Assembly (NCBI RefSeq): GCF_018138715.1
Contig: NZ_JAGSHX010000006.1
Coordinates: 4,154,001 to 4,218,000, forward strand
Direction: 5' to 3'
Length of the DNA: 64,000 bases
Origin: Streptomyces asiaticus
Lineage (GTDB): Bacteria > Actinomycetota > Actinomycetes > Streptomycetales > Streptomycetaceae
Part shown: positions 52,879 through 60,108 of the stretch, in pieces
Layout: every line of letters begins with the position of its first letter
Numbering within the stretch: position 1 is the stretch's first letter
Notes under the pieces: model-generated
What the model was told of the DNA's origin: nothing
What the model saw: only the letters and a program-made list of their open reading frames with translations
Databases searched by the model: none
Position numbers and translations under genes: made by a program

Positions 52879-53505
52879 ATGCGCGCTTACCTGGCGCGGG
52901 TTGACGCGGTGCTCGTGCAAGCGGTCATCGCTGCCGCGCTGTCTTTCGCCCACCTGCATGACCTGGCCTCGGCGGCCGGACAGGACGGGTGGAAGGCGTG
53001 GGCCTATCCGGTCTCCGTTGACCTGCTGCTCGTGGCGGCCTGGAAGCGGCTCCGGTCGGGGGCGTCCAAGGCGGCGGGCTGGTGCTGGTTCGTCATCGCC
53101 CTGGCCGCGTCGCTCGGGGCGAACGTCGCCACCGCCGGACTGCTCGACCTGGCCGACGTACCGGACTGGCTGCGCATCCTCGTCGCCGGATGGCCCGCCG
53201 TCGCCTTCCTCGGCGGAACCCTCCTCGCCCACACCGCACCAACGCCCGAGACCGCGTCGGCTCCGGCCGAACTTGCCGAAGTCGTATCGGTCTCGACCGA
53301 GCCGGAAAACGCGGGGCCACCCGCCGATCCGGAGCCTGGGCCGAAACGGCCCGCGCCGCACGTTCCGGCCGCGCTCGTGAACCACGCGCGCAAGCTCGCC
53401 GACGACCACCACGCCCGTACCGGATCGCCCATCGACCCTGACACCCTGCGCGCCCGCCTCGGCGTCCCGGCGCCGTTGGCCGACGCCATCGCATCCCGCC
53501 TCTGA
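52879..53505 (+). CDS. SpdB-like DUF2637 membrane protein
   Basis: A 208-residue protein with four membrane segments in the first 130 residues (VQAVIAAALSFAHLHDLAS, VSVDLLLVAAW, WFVIALAASLGANVATAGLL, LRILVAGWPAVAFLGGTLL) and a cytoplasmic C-terminus. The layout matches DUF2637 proteins encoded next to Tra genes in AICEs and conjugative plasmids, which take part in intramycelial spread. The C-terminal segment LADDHHARTGSPIDPDTL resembles a small HTH-like motif. Confidence 0.85.
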   Translation: MRAYLARVDAVLVQAVIAAALSFAHLHDLASAAGQDGWKAWAYPVSVDLLLVAAWKRLRSGASKAAGWCWFVIALAASLGANVATAGLLDLADVPDWLRILVAGWPAVAFLGGTLLAHTAPTPETASAPAELAEVVSVSTEPENAGPPADPEPGPKRPAPHVPAALVNHARKLADDHHARTGSPIDPDTLRARLGVPAPLADAIASRL

Positions 53506-53516
53506 AGGAGTCCACC

Positions 53517-53702
53517 ATGCTCCGCCGCTTCCGCAACGTCGCCCGTATCGGCCCGGTCCGCGTCGGCACCGCCAACGACCAGCGGGGCCGGGTGAGGCAC
53601 ACCGCCGTGTGCACCGCTCCCCGCTGCGACTTCTCCGCCGACTACGACACCCGCGCCGCCGCCGAGCTGGCCGCCCGCACCCACCGCTGCCCCATCCGCT
53701 GA
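53517..53702 (+). CDS. Small Cys-containing mobile-element transfer protein
   Basis: A 61-residue protein of the SpdA-like class: RRFRNVARIGPVRVGTANDQ, CTAPRCDFSADYDTRAAAEL, RTHRC. The three or four cysteines and His suggest a zinc ribbon. RBS AAGGAG. Role in transfer is inferred from position only. Confidence 0.75.
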   Translation: MLRRFRNVARIGPVRVGTANDQRGRVRHTAVCTAPRCDFSADYDTRAAAELAARTHRCPIR

Positions 53703-53717
53703 AAGGAGAGATCGCCC

Positions 53718-53912
53718 ATGACCGTCAGCCTGCCCCTGGTCCTCGTCCTCGGCGCCGTCGCCTGGATCGCGATCAAGTTCATGGGCGTCCGCCTGTGGGT
53801 CGCCGTCGTGATCGCGCTGTTCGGCTTCTGGCTCGCCCACACCGGCCTCGCCCCGTCCGTGGAGTCCGGTACGCGCTCCGGCGTCGACTCCGTCAACGAA
53901 CAACATGACTAG
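53718..53912 (+). CDS. Small two-helix membrane protein of the transfer operon
   Basis: A 64-residue protein with two hydrophobic segments (LPLVLVLGAVAWIAIKFM and LWVAVVIALFGFWLAHTGL), then a short polar tail. RBS AAAGGAGAG. Consistent with Spd proteins of Streptomyces elements, function unproven. Its 3' end overlaps the operator-like site O6. Confidence 0.75.
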   Translation: MTVSLPLVLVLGAVAWIAIKFMGVRLWVAVVIALFGFWLAHTGLAPSVESGTRSGVDSVNEQHD

Positions 53913-53918
53913 ACGAGT
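53903..53918. promoter_or_regulatory. GntR-repressor operator-like site O6
   Basis: ACATGACTAGACGAGT keeps the right half CTAGACGAGT of the consensus. It lies 18 bp upstream of the SpdD-like gene and may control the spdD-rep-xis-int part. Confidence 0.5.
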
Positions 53919-53936
53919 AGCCGAGAGGAGATCGCA

Positions 53937-54233
53937 GTGTTCCGACCGAAGTACCCCGAAGCCCCCACGCCGCCGATCGTCCACGTGCCCACCGCCGTCC
54001 CGGCGGCCCAGCACCCTCACGCCCCAGCCTGCTCCTGCCAGCACACCCCCGCGCCCGCTCCAGCCCGCCCGGCCGGGGTCTTGAGCGGGATCAACGCCGG
54101 AACGGTCGGCGCCGTGGTAACGGTCGGCATCGTCCTGACGGCTCTGCTCGCCGCCGTCGCCGTCACGGCCGTCTCCGTCGCCGTGGCCGCCGTCGTCATG
54201 CGCTCGCTCCTGGCCAGCCAGCGCCGCCGCTGA
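53937..54233 (+). CDS. SpdD-like protein
   Basis: A 98-residue protein with a Pro/His/Cys-rich N-terminus (HPHAPACSCQHTPAPAPARP) and a hydrophobic Gly/Ala/Val-rich C-terminal half (VGAVVTVGIVLTALLAAVAV) that spans the membrane. GTG start after GAGAGGAG. Typical of SpdD of pSAM2-type elements. Role in spread is by analogy. Confidence 0.78.
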   Translation: MFRPKYPEAPTPPIVHVPTAVPAAQHPHAPACSCQHTPAPAPARPAGVLSGINAGTVGAVVTVGIVLTALLAAVAVTAVSVAVAAVVMRSLLASQRRR

Positions 54234-54333
54234 TCCCACACCACACGACTGCCGGGGCGGCCTCGATACCGCCAAACATCCACCGCCCCGGCAGCCCACC
54301 CCTCCCGACCCAAGAGCCGAAAGAGGAGACCCC

Positions 54334-55686
54334 ATCATCACCCGCACCACCCTGCCCCCGCTGCCCCAACTCGGCACCCTGGCAGCCCTCGGCACCATGC
54401 CCGCACTGCTCCGCCAACTCTCCAGCCTCGGCGGCTGCACCAACCCCATCCGCCTCGACGGCCACCGCACCGAACACCACCTCAACCAGGACACCGGCGA
54501 GATCGGCCACATCCTCCGCCACCTGGATTCCACCGACCTGCCCGCCGGGCATCTCCTGGTCCGCTGCAACAACCGCCGCGTGACCCGCTGTGCGGCCTGC
54601 GCCGAGACCTACCGCCGCGACACCTTCCACCTGATCACCGCCGGACTACGCGGCGGCAAAGGCACCCCCGAGGAGGTAGCCACGCACCCGCGCGTCTTCG
54701 CCACCTTCACCGCGCCCAGTTTCGGCCCGGTCCACAATCGGCCCACCGGCCCCGGCGGAACGGTCCGGCGCTGCCGCTGCGGCGTCCGCCACGACCAGGA
54801 CGACGACGCGCTTGGCGCTCCGCTGAACCCTGACACGTACGACTACGAAGCCGCGGTGCTCTGGAACGCTCACGCCGGGCTCCTGTGGCGGCGCTTCTCG
54901 ATCTACCTGAGGCGAGAGGTCGCCAAGCGGGCCGGACTCACGCAGCGGACCTTCCGCGACCACGCCCGGCTGTCCTTCGCCAAGGTCGCCGAATATCAGA
55001 AGCGCGGCGCCGTCCACTTCCACGCCGTCATCCGGCTGGACGGTCGGGAGGGAGGTGACACCCCGCCGCCGGCCTGGGCCACCACCGAGCTGCTGACCGA
55101 CGCAATCCGCGCTGCCGCAGCAAAGGCAGAGGTGAAGGGGCCAGTGATCGACGGCCGGGCGCACCGCTTCGCCTTTGGCCGTGAGCTCGACGTACGGCCC
55201 ATCCGTGGGCCTGAACTCGACGGCGGGACGGCTCTGACTGATCGGGCGGTCGCTGCGTACATCGCCAAGTACGCCACCAAAGGCGCCGAGACAGCGACGG
55301 GGGCCCTCGACCGGCCAATACGACTCATCGCCGAACTCGCTCAGATCGACGTCCCCGAACACACCCGCCGCCTCATCCGCACGGCCTGGGCCCTCGGAGC
55401 CCGGAAGGACCTGGAAGACCTCCGGCTGCGCGCCTGGGCTCACATGCTCGGCTTCCGGGGCCACTTCTCCACCAAATCCCGCCGCTACTCCACCACCCTC
55501 GGCGCACTCCGCGATGCCCGTGCCGCCTGGCGACGGGCCCAAGCCGCCGAGCTGGAGCAGGAAGACACCACGCTCGTCCTTGCCCACTGGGTCTACGCCG
55601 GTACCGGCCTCACTCCCGCTGAGGAATGGCTCACCGCCACCATCACCCCCGCCCCCGGAACGGAAGGAGAACCGACCCATGGCTAG
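54334..55686 (+). CDS. RepSA-like replication initiator, HUH-type
   Basis: A 430-450 residue rolling-circle type initiator. KRGAVHFHAVIRLDG carries the HUH motif (HFH), AAYIAKYATKGAE the nicking tyrosine region; CAACAETYRRDTF and RRCRCGVRHD suggest zinc binding. It would nick the element's origin after excision. The only good RBS (GAGGAG at 54323-54328) is 5 nt before an ATC codon at 54334, which starts the frame with ITRTTLPPLPQL. The first canonical start is ATG 54397, without an RBS. The longer form agrees with the 450-460 residue length of RepSA proteins. Downstream gene xis overlaps the stop. Confidence 0.82.
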   Translation: MITRTTLPPLPQLGTLAALGTMPALLRQLSSLGGCTNPIRLDGHRTEHHLNQDTGEIGHILRHLDSTDLPAGHLLVRCNNRRVTRCAACAETYRRDTFHLITAGLRGGKGTPEEVATHPRVFATFTAPSFGPVHNRPTGPGGTVRRCRCGVRHDQDDDALGAPLNPDTYDYEAAVLWNAHAGLLWRRFSIYLRREVAKRAGLTQRTFRDHARLSFAKVAEYQKRGAVHFHAVIRLDGREGGDTPPPAWATTELLTDAIRAAAAKAEVKGPVIDGRAHRFAFGRELDVRPIRGPELDGGTALTDRAVAAYIAKYATKGAETATGALDRPIRLIAELAQIDVPEHTRRLIRTAWALGARKDLEDLRLRAWAHMLGFRGHFSTKSRRYSTTLGALRDARAAWRRAQAAELEQEDTTLVLAHWVYAGTGLTPAEEWLTATITPAPGTEGEPTHG

Positions 55687-55918
55687 CCGACGCCTCGCTG
55701 TCGCGGAAGTGGCCGCCGAGTCGCGTGCACTGCCATCGCGGTACCTCACCCCTGACGACCTGGTGGCGATGTTCGACCTGCCCAGCGTTGAGACGGTCTA
55801 CCAGTGGCGCCGAAAGCGCACCGGTCCGCGCGGCTTCCGGGTCGGGCGACACCTGCGCTTCGACCCCATGGACGTCCGGGCCTGGGTCGAGTCCCTGCGG
55901 GAAGGGGCTGCCGCCTGA
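55679..55918 (+). CDS. xis: Excisionase-like helix-turn-helix protein
   Basis: A 79-residue MerR/Xis-like HTH: YLTPDDLVAMFDLPSVETVY, QWRRKRTGPRGFRVGRHLRF, DVRAWVESLREG. ATG overlaps the rep stop by 8 bp and the stop overlaps the integrase start (TGATG). This is the DNA-bending recombination directionality factor expected for excision. Confidence 0.88.
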   Translation: MASRRLAVAEVAAESRALPSRYLTPDDLVAMFDLPSVETVYQWRRKRTGPRGFRVGRHLRFDPMDVRAWVESLREGAAA

Positions 55919-57144
55919 TGGCCGGGCATGTCCAAGACCGCTGGTACAGGTCCGAGACCGGACCGGACGGGAAGGCACGCAAGGTCAAAACGGAGCGCTA
56001 CGGATCGGGGCTCCGTTACCGCGCTCGTTACGTCGGTCCGGACGGCACGGAGAAGTCCAAGAGCTTCCCAGACCGGCAGAAGCGGCTTGCCGATCAGTGG
56101 CTTGCCCACGTCGAGGCGGACATGGCGCGGGGGCAGTACATCGACCCCCGCGCCGCTCGAATCACCTTTCAGCAGTACGCCGAGCGCTGGGTGGCCACTC
56201 AGGGAGCCGACCCGAACACGCAAGCCTCGATGGAGTCACAGCTGCGGTTGCACGCCTTCCCGTACCTGGGCACTCGTCCGCTCGGCTCCTTCCAGCCTGC
56301 GCATATACGGGACTGGGTGCGTCAGCTTCAGGAGAACGGCGTCCGGGGATCGTACGCGCGGACGATCTACTCCAACGTGCGTGCCGCCCTGAGCGCGGCC
56401 GTGGACGACGGGCACCTTCCCCGCAACCCGTGCGCCGCTCGCTCGGTCCGGCCGCCGACCGTCGATACGAAGCGTGTGATCCCGTGGACGTCGGAACGTC
56501 TCTTCGCCGTGCGGGCCGCCATGCCGGAGCGGTATCAGGCCATGGTCGACCTGGGCGGCGGCTGCGGGCTCCGACAGGGCGAGATCCTGGGCGTAGCCGT
56601 CGACGCGATCGACTTCGAGTCGGACACGCTCCACGTGGTCCAGCAACTGAAGCTGAGCCGCAGCAAGGCCGTGTTCGCCCCGCCCAAGGGCGGCAAGCTC
56701 CGGGACGTGCCGCTGCCCGGGCCGGTCGCGGACGCGCTCCGGGAGCACATGAAGCGGTTCCCGCCGGTCGAGATCACCTTGCCGTGGAAGGTGGCAGACG
56801 GGCCCCCGGTGACCAAGCGACTGATCTTCACCGGGCCGCGTGGTGGGCACGTCTGGCGTACGTCGCTCAACGAGGAGGCGTGGAAACCGGCACTGGCCAT
56901 GGCAGGGGTCATCCCGGTGCCCGAGCGAGGTCAGCCGTACGCGGAGTCCCGCGAGAACGGCATGCACGCGCTGCGACACTTCTACGCGTCGGTGCTCCTG
57001 GACGCCGGGGAGAACATCAAGGCTCTCGCCGAGTATCTCGGCCACTCGGACCCGGGCCTGACGCTGCGCGTATACGCGCACCTCATGCCATCCAGCCAGG
57101 AGCGCACCCGTAAGGCAGTGGCGTCTGTCTTCGATCGCAGGTGA
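55918..57144 (+). CDS. int: Tyrosine integrase of the AICE
   Basis: A 408-residue tyrosine recombinase. Residues 1-70 an arm-binding domain, SAM-like core-binding domain from ITFQQYAERWVATQG, catalytic domain from residue 190 with GLRQGEILG (Arg), PKGGKLRDVPL (Lys), HALRHFYASVLL (His-x-x-Arg), LGHSDPGLTLRVYAHL (His and nucleophile Tyr). Next to attR as usual. Its target is the 3' end of gpmA, a protein-coding gene, not the tRNA gene used by most AICE integrases. Confidence 0.95.
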   Translation: MAGHVQDRWYRSETGPDGKARKVKTERYGSGLRYRARYVGPDGTEKSKSFPDRQKRLADQWLAHVEADMARGQYIDPRAARITFQQYAERWVATQGADPNTQASMESQLRLHAFPYLGTRPLGSFQPAHIRDWVRQLQENGVRGSYARTIYSNVRAALSAAVDDGHLPRNPCAARSVRPPTVDTKRVIPWTSERLFAVRAAMPERYQAMVDLGGGCGLRQGEILGVAVDAIDFESDTLHVVQQLKLSRSKAVFAPPKGGKLRDVPLPGPVADALREHMKRFPPVEITLPWKVADGPPVTKRLIFTGPRGGHVWRTSLNEEAWKPALAMAGVIPVPERGQPYAESRENGMHALRHFYASVLLDAGENIKALAEYLGHSDPGLTLRVYAHLMPSSQERTRKAVASVFDRR

Positions 57145-57439
57145 CGGACCCACTCGATGGTCAACAGTTCGGCGATGGCGAAGAAGAGCAGTCTTGGCCC
57201 AGGACGAGGGCCACAAAACTTGAGGGAATTAGCGACGTCATGAGACATTGCAGTGCAACGTCTGAATAGCTCTGGGTGGCTCGCGTAGGTTTCAGGGCGC
57301 GCTCGGACGACCGAGGACCTGGATCCGGCTGCAACCAGACCCAGGCCCTCTCGCAGTCAACGAGCCCGGTCGCGTGAGAGCAGACCGGGCTCGCTGCATG
57401 TACAGCGCCCGATCCCGACCGTACTCGCGCGTGACTCGC

Positions 57440-57670
57440 TCATCGAGCGAACTGCATCACGCCAGTAGCGATGGCCACCAGTAGACCCGCTCCCGCAAGC
57501 CAGACCTGCCACTTCTCGGCACTGGTCCACCTACGAGGCTCGTCCTTCTCAAGGGTCACCCCTACCGCCTCCCCTTCTCCTCCAGCCGGCCCGCTTCTCG
57601 GGCCGGAGCCTTGGAACTCACGTGCTGCTAGGCGGAGTTCAGGGGGGGTCAGATGAAGCGCGATAAGCAT
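57440..57670 (-). CDS. Possible small membrane-anchored protein near attR
   Basis: A 76-residue frame with ATG at 57670 ending in a membrane span (WQVWLAGAGLLVAIATGVMQ). The middle is acidic and Gly-rich. No RBS of good quality is seen and no family is recognised. It lies between int and attR, so it would be element cargo. Confidence 0.35.
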   Translation of the reverse strand: MLIALHLTPPELRLAAREFQGSGPRSGPAGGEGEAVGVTLEKDEPRRWTSAEKWQVWLAGAGLLVAIATGVMQFAR

Positions 57671-57734
57671 ACCGGGCACTTCGTTATTCACCGAGGCACG
57701 CGGGGACGCTTGACAGCGGCCCCGAATCCCTTTC

Positions 57735-57753
57735 ACGGCCCAGCGACGGCCCC
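57735..57753. promoter_or_regulatory. Putative integrase arm-type site, right end
   Basis: ACGGCCCAGCGACGGCCCC matches the left-end site (45486-45504) at 17-18 of 19 positions and lies 62 bp inside attR. The rest of 57145-57764, apart from the doubtful small gene, shows nothing specific. Confidence 0.5.
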
Positions 57754-57764
57754 AATACAGAAAC

Positions 57765-57803
57765 AAGCCCCCTACCCGCAGGAAAACCGCAGGTAGAGGG
57801 CTT
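57765..57803. terminator. Element-encoded terminator now serving gpmA
   Basis: AAGCCCCCTACC (57765-57776) pairs with 57792-57803 (one mismatch). It is 12 bp beyond the gpmA stop and resembles the hairpin at 45309-45345 in sequence and position, so the element brings a replacement terminator. Confidence 0.75.
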
Positions 57804-57815
57804 GACCAGTGCTGC

Positions 57816-57834
57816 TTACTTCTTCTTGCCCTGG
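57816..57834. repeat. attR core within the gpmA 3' end
   Basis: TTACTTCTTCTTGCCCTGG, identical to attL core 45359-45377. It holds the last five codons and the stop of gpmA, so integration leaves the gene product unchanged. Confidence 0.85.
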
Positions 57835-58577
57835 TTCTTGACCGCCTCGATGGCGGCCTTCGCGGCGTCCGGGTCGAGGTAGGTGCCGCCCGGGTTGACC
57901 GGCTTGAAGTCGGTGTCCAGTTCGTAGGAGAGCGGGATGCCCGTCGGGATGTTCACGCCCGCGATGTCGGCGTCGGAGATGCCGTCCAGGTGCTTGACCA
58001 GGGCGCGGAGGGAGTTGCCGTGGGCGGCGACCAGGACGGTGCGGCCGGTGAGGAGGTCCGGGATGATGCCGTCGAACCAGTACGGGAGCATGCGGACGAC
58101 GACGTCCTTGAGGCACTCCGTCTGCGGGCGCAGCTCCGGGGGGAGGGTCGCGTAGCGCGGGTCCGCGAACTGGGAGTACTCGGCGTCGCGGTCCAGCGGG
58201 GGCGGCGGGGTGTCGTAGGAGCGGCGCCACAGCATGAACTGCTCCTCGCCGAACTCGGCGAGGGTCTGCGCCTTGTCCTTGCCCTGGAGGGCGCCGTAGT
58301 GGCGCTCGTTCAGACGCCACGAGCGGTGGACGGGGATCCAGTGGCGGTCGGCGGACTCCAGGGCGAGCTGCGCGGTGCGGATGGCGCGCTTCTGGACGGA
58401 GGTGTGGACCACGTCGGGGAGCAGGCCGGCGTCCTTCAGCAGCTCACCGCCGCGGACGGCCTCCTTCTCGCCCTTCTCGTTCAGGTTGACGTCCACCCAG
58501 CCGGTGAACAGGTTCTTCGCGTTCCACTCGCTCTCGCCGTGGCGGAGGAGGATCAGCTTGTACGGTGCGTCGGCCAT
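57816..58577 (-). CDS. gpmA: 2,3-bisphosphoglycerate-dependent phosphoglycerate mutase
   Basis: A 253-residue d[23 protein letters not shown] (RHG motif with phospho-His), [32 protein letters not shown] and [17 protein letters not shown] (second catalytic His). It interconverts 3- and 2-phosphoglycerate in glycolysis. The protein ends KNQGKKK; these last codons lie in the attR core. The reading frame is intact. Confidence 0.97.
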   Translation of the reverse strand: MADAPYKLILLRHGESEWNAKNLFTGWVDVNLNEKGEKEAVRGGELLKDAGLLPDVVHTSVQKRAIRTAQLALESADRHWIPVHRSWRLNERHYGALQGKDKAQTLAEFGEEQFMLWRRSYDTPPPPLDRDAEYSQFADPRYATLPPELRPQTECLKDVVVRMLPYWFDGIIPDLLTGRTVLVAAHGNSLRALVKHLDGISDADIAGVNIPTGIPLSYELDTDFKPVNPGGTYLDPDAAKAAIEAVKNQGKKK

Positions 58578-58768
58578 GTCGTCGAGCCTACTGGACCGGC
58601 CTGAGGGGGTCGGTTGACGGACCCCGTCAATTGACTGGCGGGGCGAGGGCCGTATCGGTAAGTTGCGGATGCTGGTTGTGGCACTTACATGTCGCGCCGC
58701 TCATGGGGTGTGCGGCTTACCGGCTGTCGCATTCACAGGGCTGTGGCTTTCACTGGGGGGAGTCGTCC

Positions 58769-60082
58769 GTGTCCGTCGTCCGACTGAGGCAGGCCGCGAA
58801 GGAGAGTGTCTCGGGGTTGCCCCGGGAGTTCTGGTGGCTGTGGACCTCCACGCTGGTCAATCGGCTGGGCGGGTTCGTGGCCACCTTCCTTGCCATGTAC
58901 CTGACCGTGGATCGCGGTTATTCGGCGATGTTCGCCGGGCTCGTCGGCGCGCTGCACGGGCTGGGCGGGGCCGTGGCCGCGGTCGTCGCCGGCGTGCTGA
59001 CCGACCGGCTGGGGCGGCGGCCCACGCTGCTCGTCTCGCAGCTGTCGACCGCGGTCACCGTCGCCGTACTGGGCTTCGTCCAGAACCCGGTCGCCATCGC
59101 CGTCGTGGCCTGTCTGGTGGGCATGACCAGCAACGCGTCACGGCCCGCGGTGCAGGCGATGATCGCCGACATCGTCGCGCCCGGGGATCGGGTACGGGCC
59201 TTCGCGCTCAACTACTGGGCCATCAACCTCGGCTTCGCCGTCTCCGCGGCGGCGGCCGGGCTGATCGCGCGCCACGGCTATCTCACCCTCTTCCTGGCGG
59301 ATGCCGGGATGACGCTGCTGTGCGCCGTCATCGTCTTTGGGAAGGTTCCGGAGTCTCGGCCTGAGCGGGAGCCTGCCGCCGATGGTGCGGCGGTGGAGTC
59401 GGAGTCGGAGCGCGCGGTCGGGTTGGGCACGGTGCTGCGGGACCGGCGGTTCATGGCCGTGGTCGCGCTGTCGTTCCTGGTCGCGACCCTCATCCAGCAG
59501 GCGTTCGTGGCGCTGCCCGTGGCGATGGGGGCGGACGGGCTGTCCAGTACGGACTTCGGCGTCGCCATCGCGATGAACGGCGTACTGATCGTGGCCGTGC
59601 AGATCCCGGTGACGCGGTTCCTCGAGCACCGCGATCCCGCGCCGCTGCTGATGGTGTCCGCGCTGCTGACCGGCGCCGGGTTCGGGCTGACCGCCTTCGC
59701 CGGGTCGGTCGGGATGTACACGCTGGCCGTGATGGTCTGGACGATCGGCGAGATCATCAACTCCCCCACGCAGATGGGGCTGGTCGCCCGGCTCTCCCCG
59801 ACCCATGGGCGCGGCCGCTACCAGGGGATGTACACCCTGTCGTGGTCCCTCGCGTCGCTCATCGCCCCGCTCGCGGGCGGCGCCGTCATGGACCGCTTCG
59901 GTGCGGATGCCCTGTGGGCGGCCAGCGCCGTGGTGGGCCTCGTGGCGGCCGGGGGGTACGTGGCGCTGGGGCGCGCCCTGCGGAGCCGGCCTGCGGCCGG
60001 GGAAGTCGGGGGTGGAGCGGGTGCGGCTTCGGGTTCGGGTTCGGTTACGGCTTCGCCCGCGGTTGGGGCGGGCTCCTCGTAG
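58769..60082 (+). CDS. MFS transporter (drug/metabolite exporter type)
   Basis: A 437-residue protein with about twelve membrane segments. MFS signature between TM2 and TM3: GVLTDRLGRRPTLLVSQLST; TM8 region PVTRFLEHRDPAPLLM. A central cytoplasmic loop at residues about 195-225 is rich in Glu/Arg. Substrate unknown. The GTG at 58769 follows GGGGGAG 8 nt upstream; the 66-residue longer frame is Arg-rich and unlikely. C-terminal tail is Gly/Ser-rich. Confidence 0.9.
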   Translation: MSVVRLRQAAKESVSGLPREFWWLWTSTLVNRLGGFVATFLAMYLTVDRGYSAMFAGLVGALHGLGGAVAAVVAGVLTDRLGRRPTLLVSQLSTAVTVAVLGFVQNPVAIAVVACLVGMTSNASRPAVQAMIADIVAPGDRVRAFALNYWAINLGFAVSAAAAGLIARHGYLTLFLADAGMTLLCAVIVFGKVPESRPEREPAADGAAVESESERAVGLGTVLRDRRFMAVVALSFLVATLIQQAFVALPVAMGADGLSSTDFGVAIAMNGVLIVAVQIPVTRFLEHRDPAPLLMVSALLTGAGFGLTAFAGSVGMYTLAVMVWTIGEIINSPTQMGLVARLSPTHGRGRYQGMYTLSWSLASLIAPLAGGAVMDRFGADALWAASAVVGLVAAGGYVALGRALRSRPAAGEVGGGAGAASGSGSVTASPAVGAGSS

Positions 60083-60108
60083 CGGGACCGGGCTGCCCCC
60101 GGTGGGGA

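Larger units (their letters stand above)
45359..57834. mobile_element. Actinomycete integrative and conjugative element (AICE) in the 3' end of gpmA
   Basis: A 12.5-kb element between 19-bp direct repeats. The right side encodes, in order, a GntR repressor, an SCO3933-type protein, FtsK-like transfer ATPase, four or five small transfer/spread proteins, a RepSA-like initiator, an excisionase and a tyrosine integrase next to attR: the pSAM2-like AICE backbone. The left side is cargo with different base composition. DNA transfer in this class needs only the FtsK-like protein and moves double-stranded DNA. The integrase gene ends 672 bp from attR. Confidence 0.92.
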
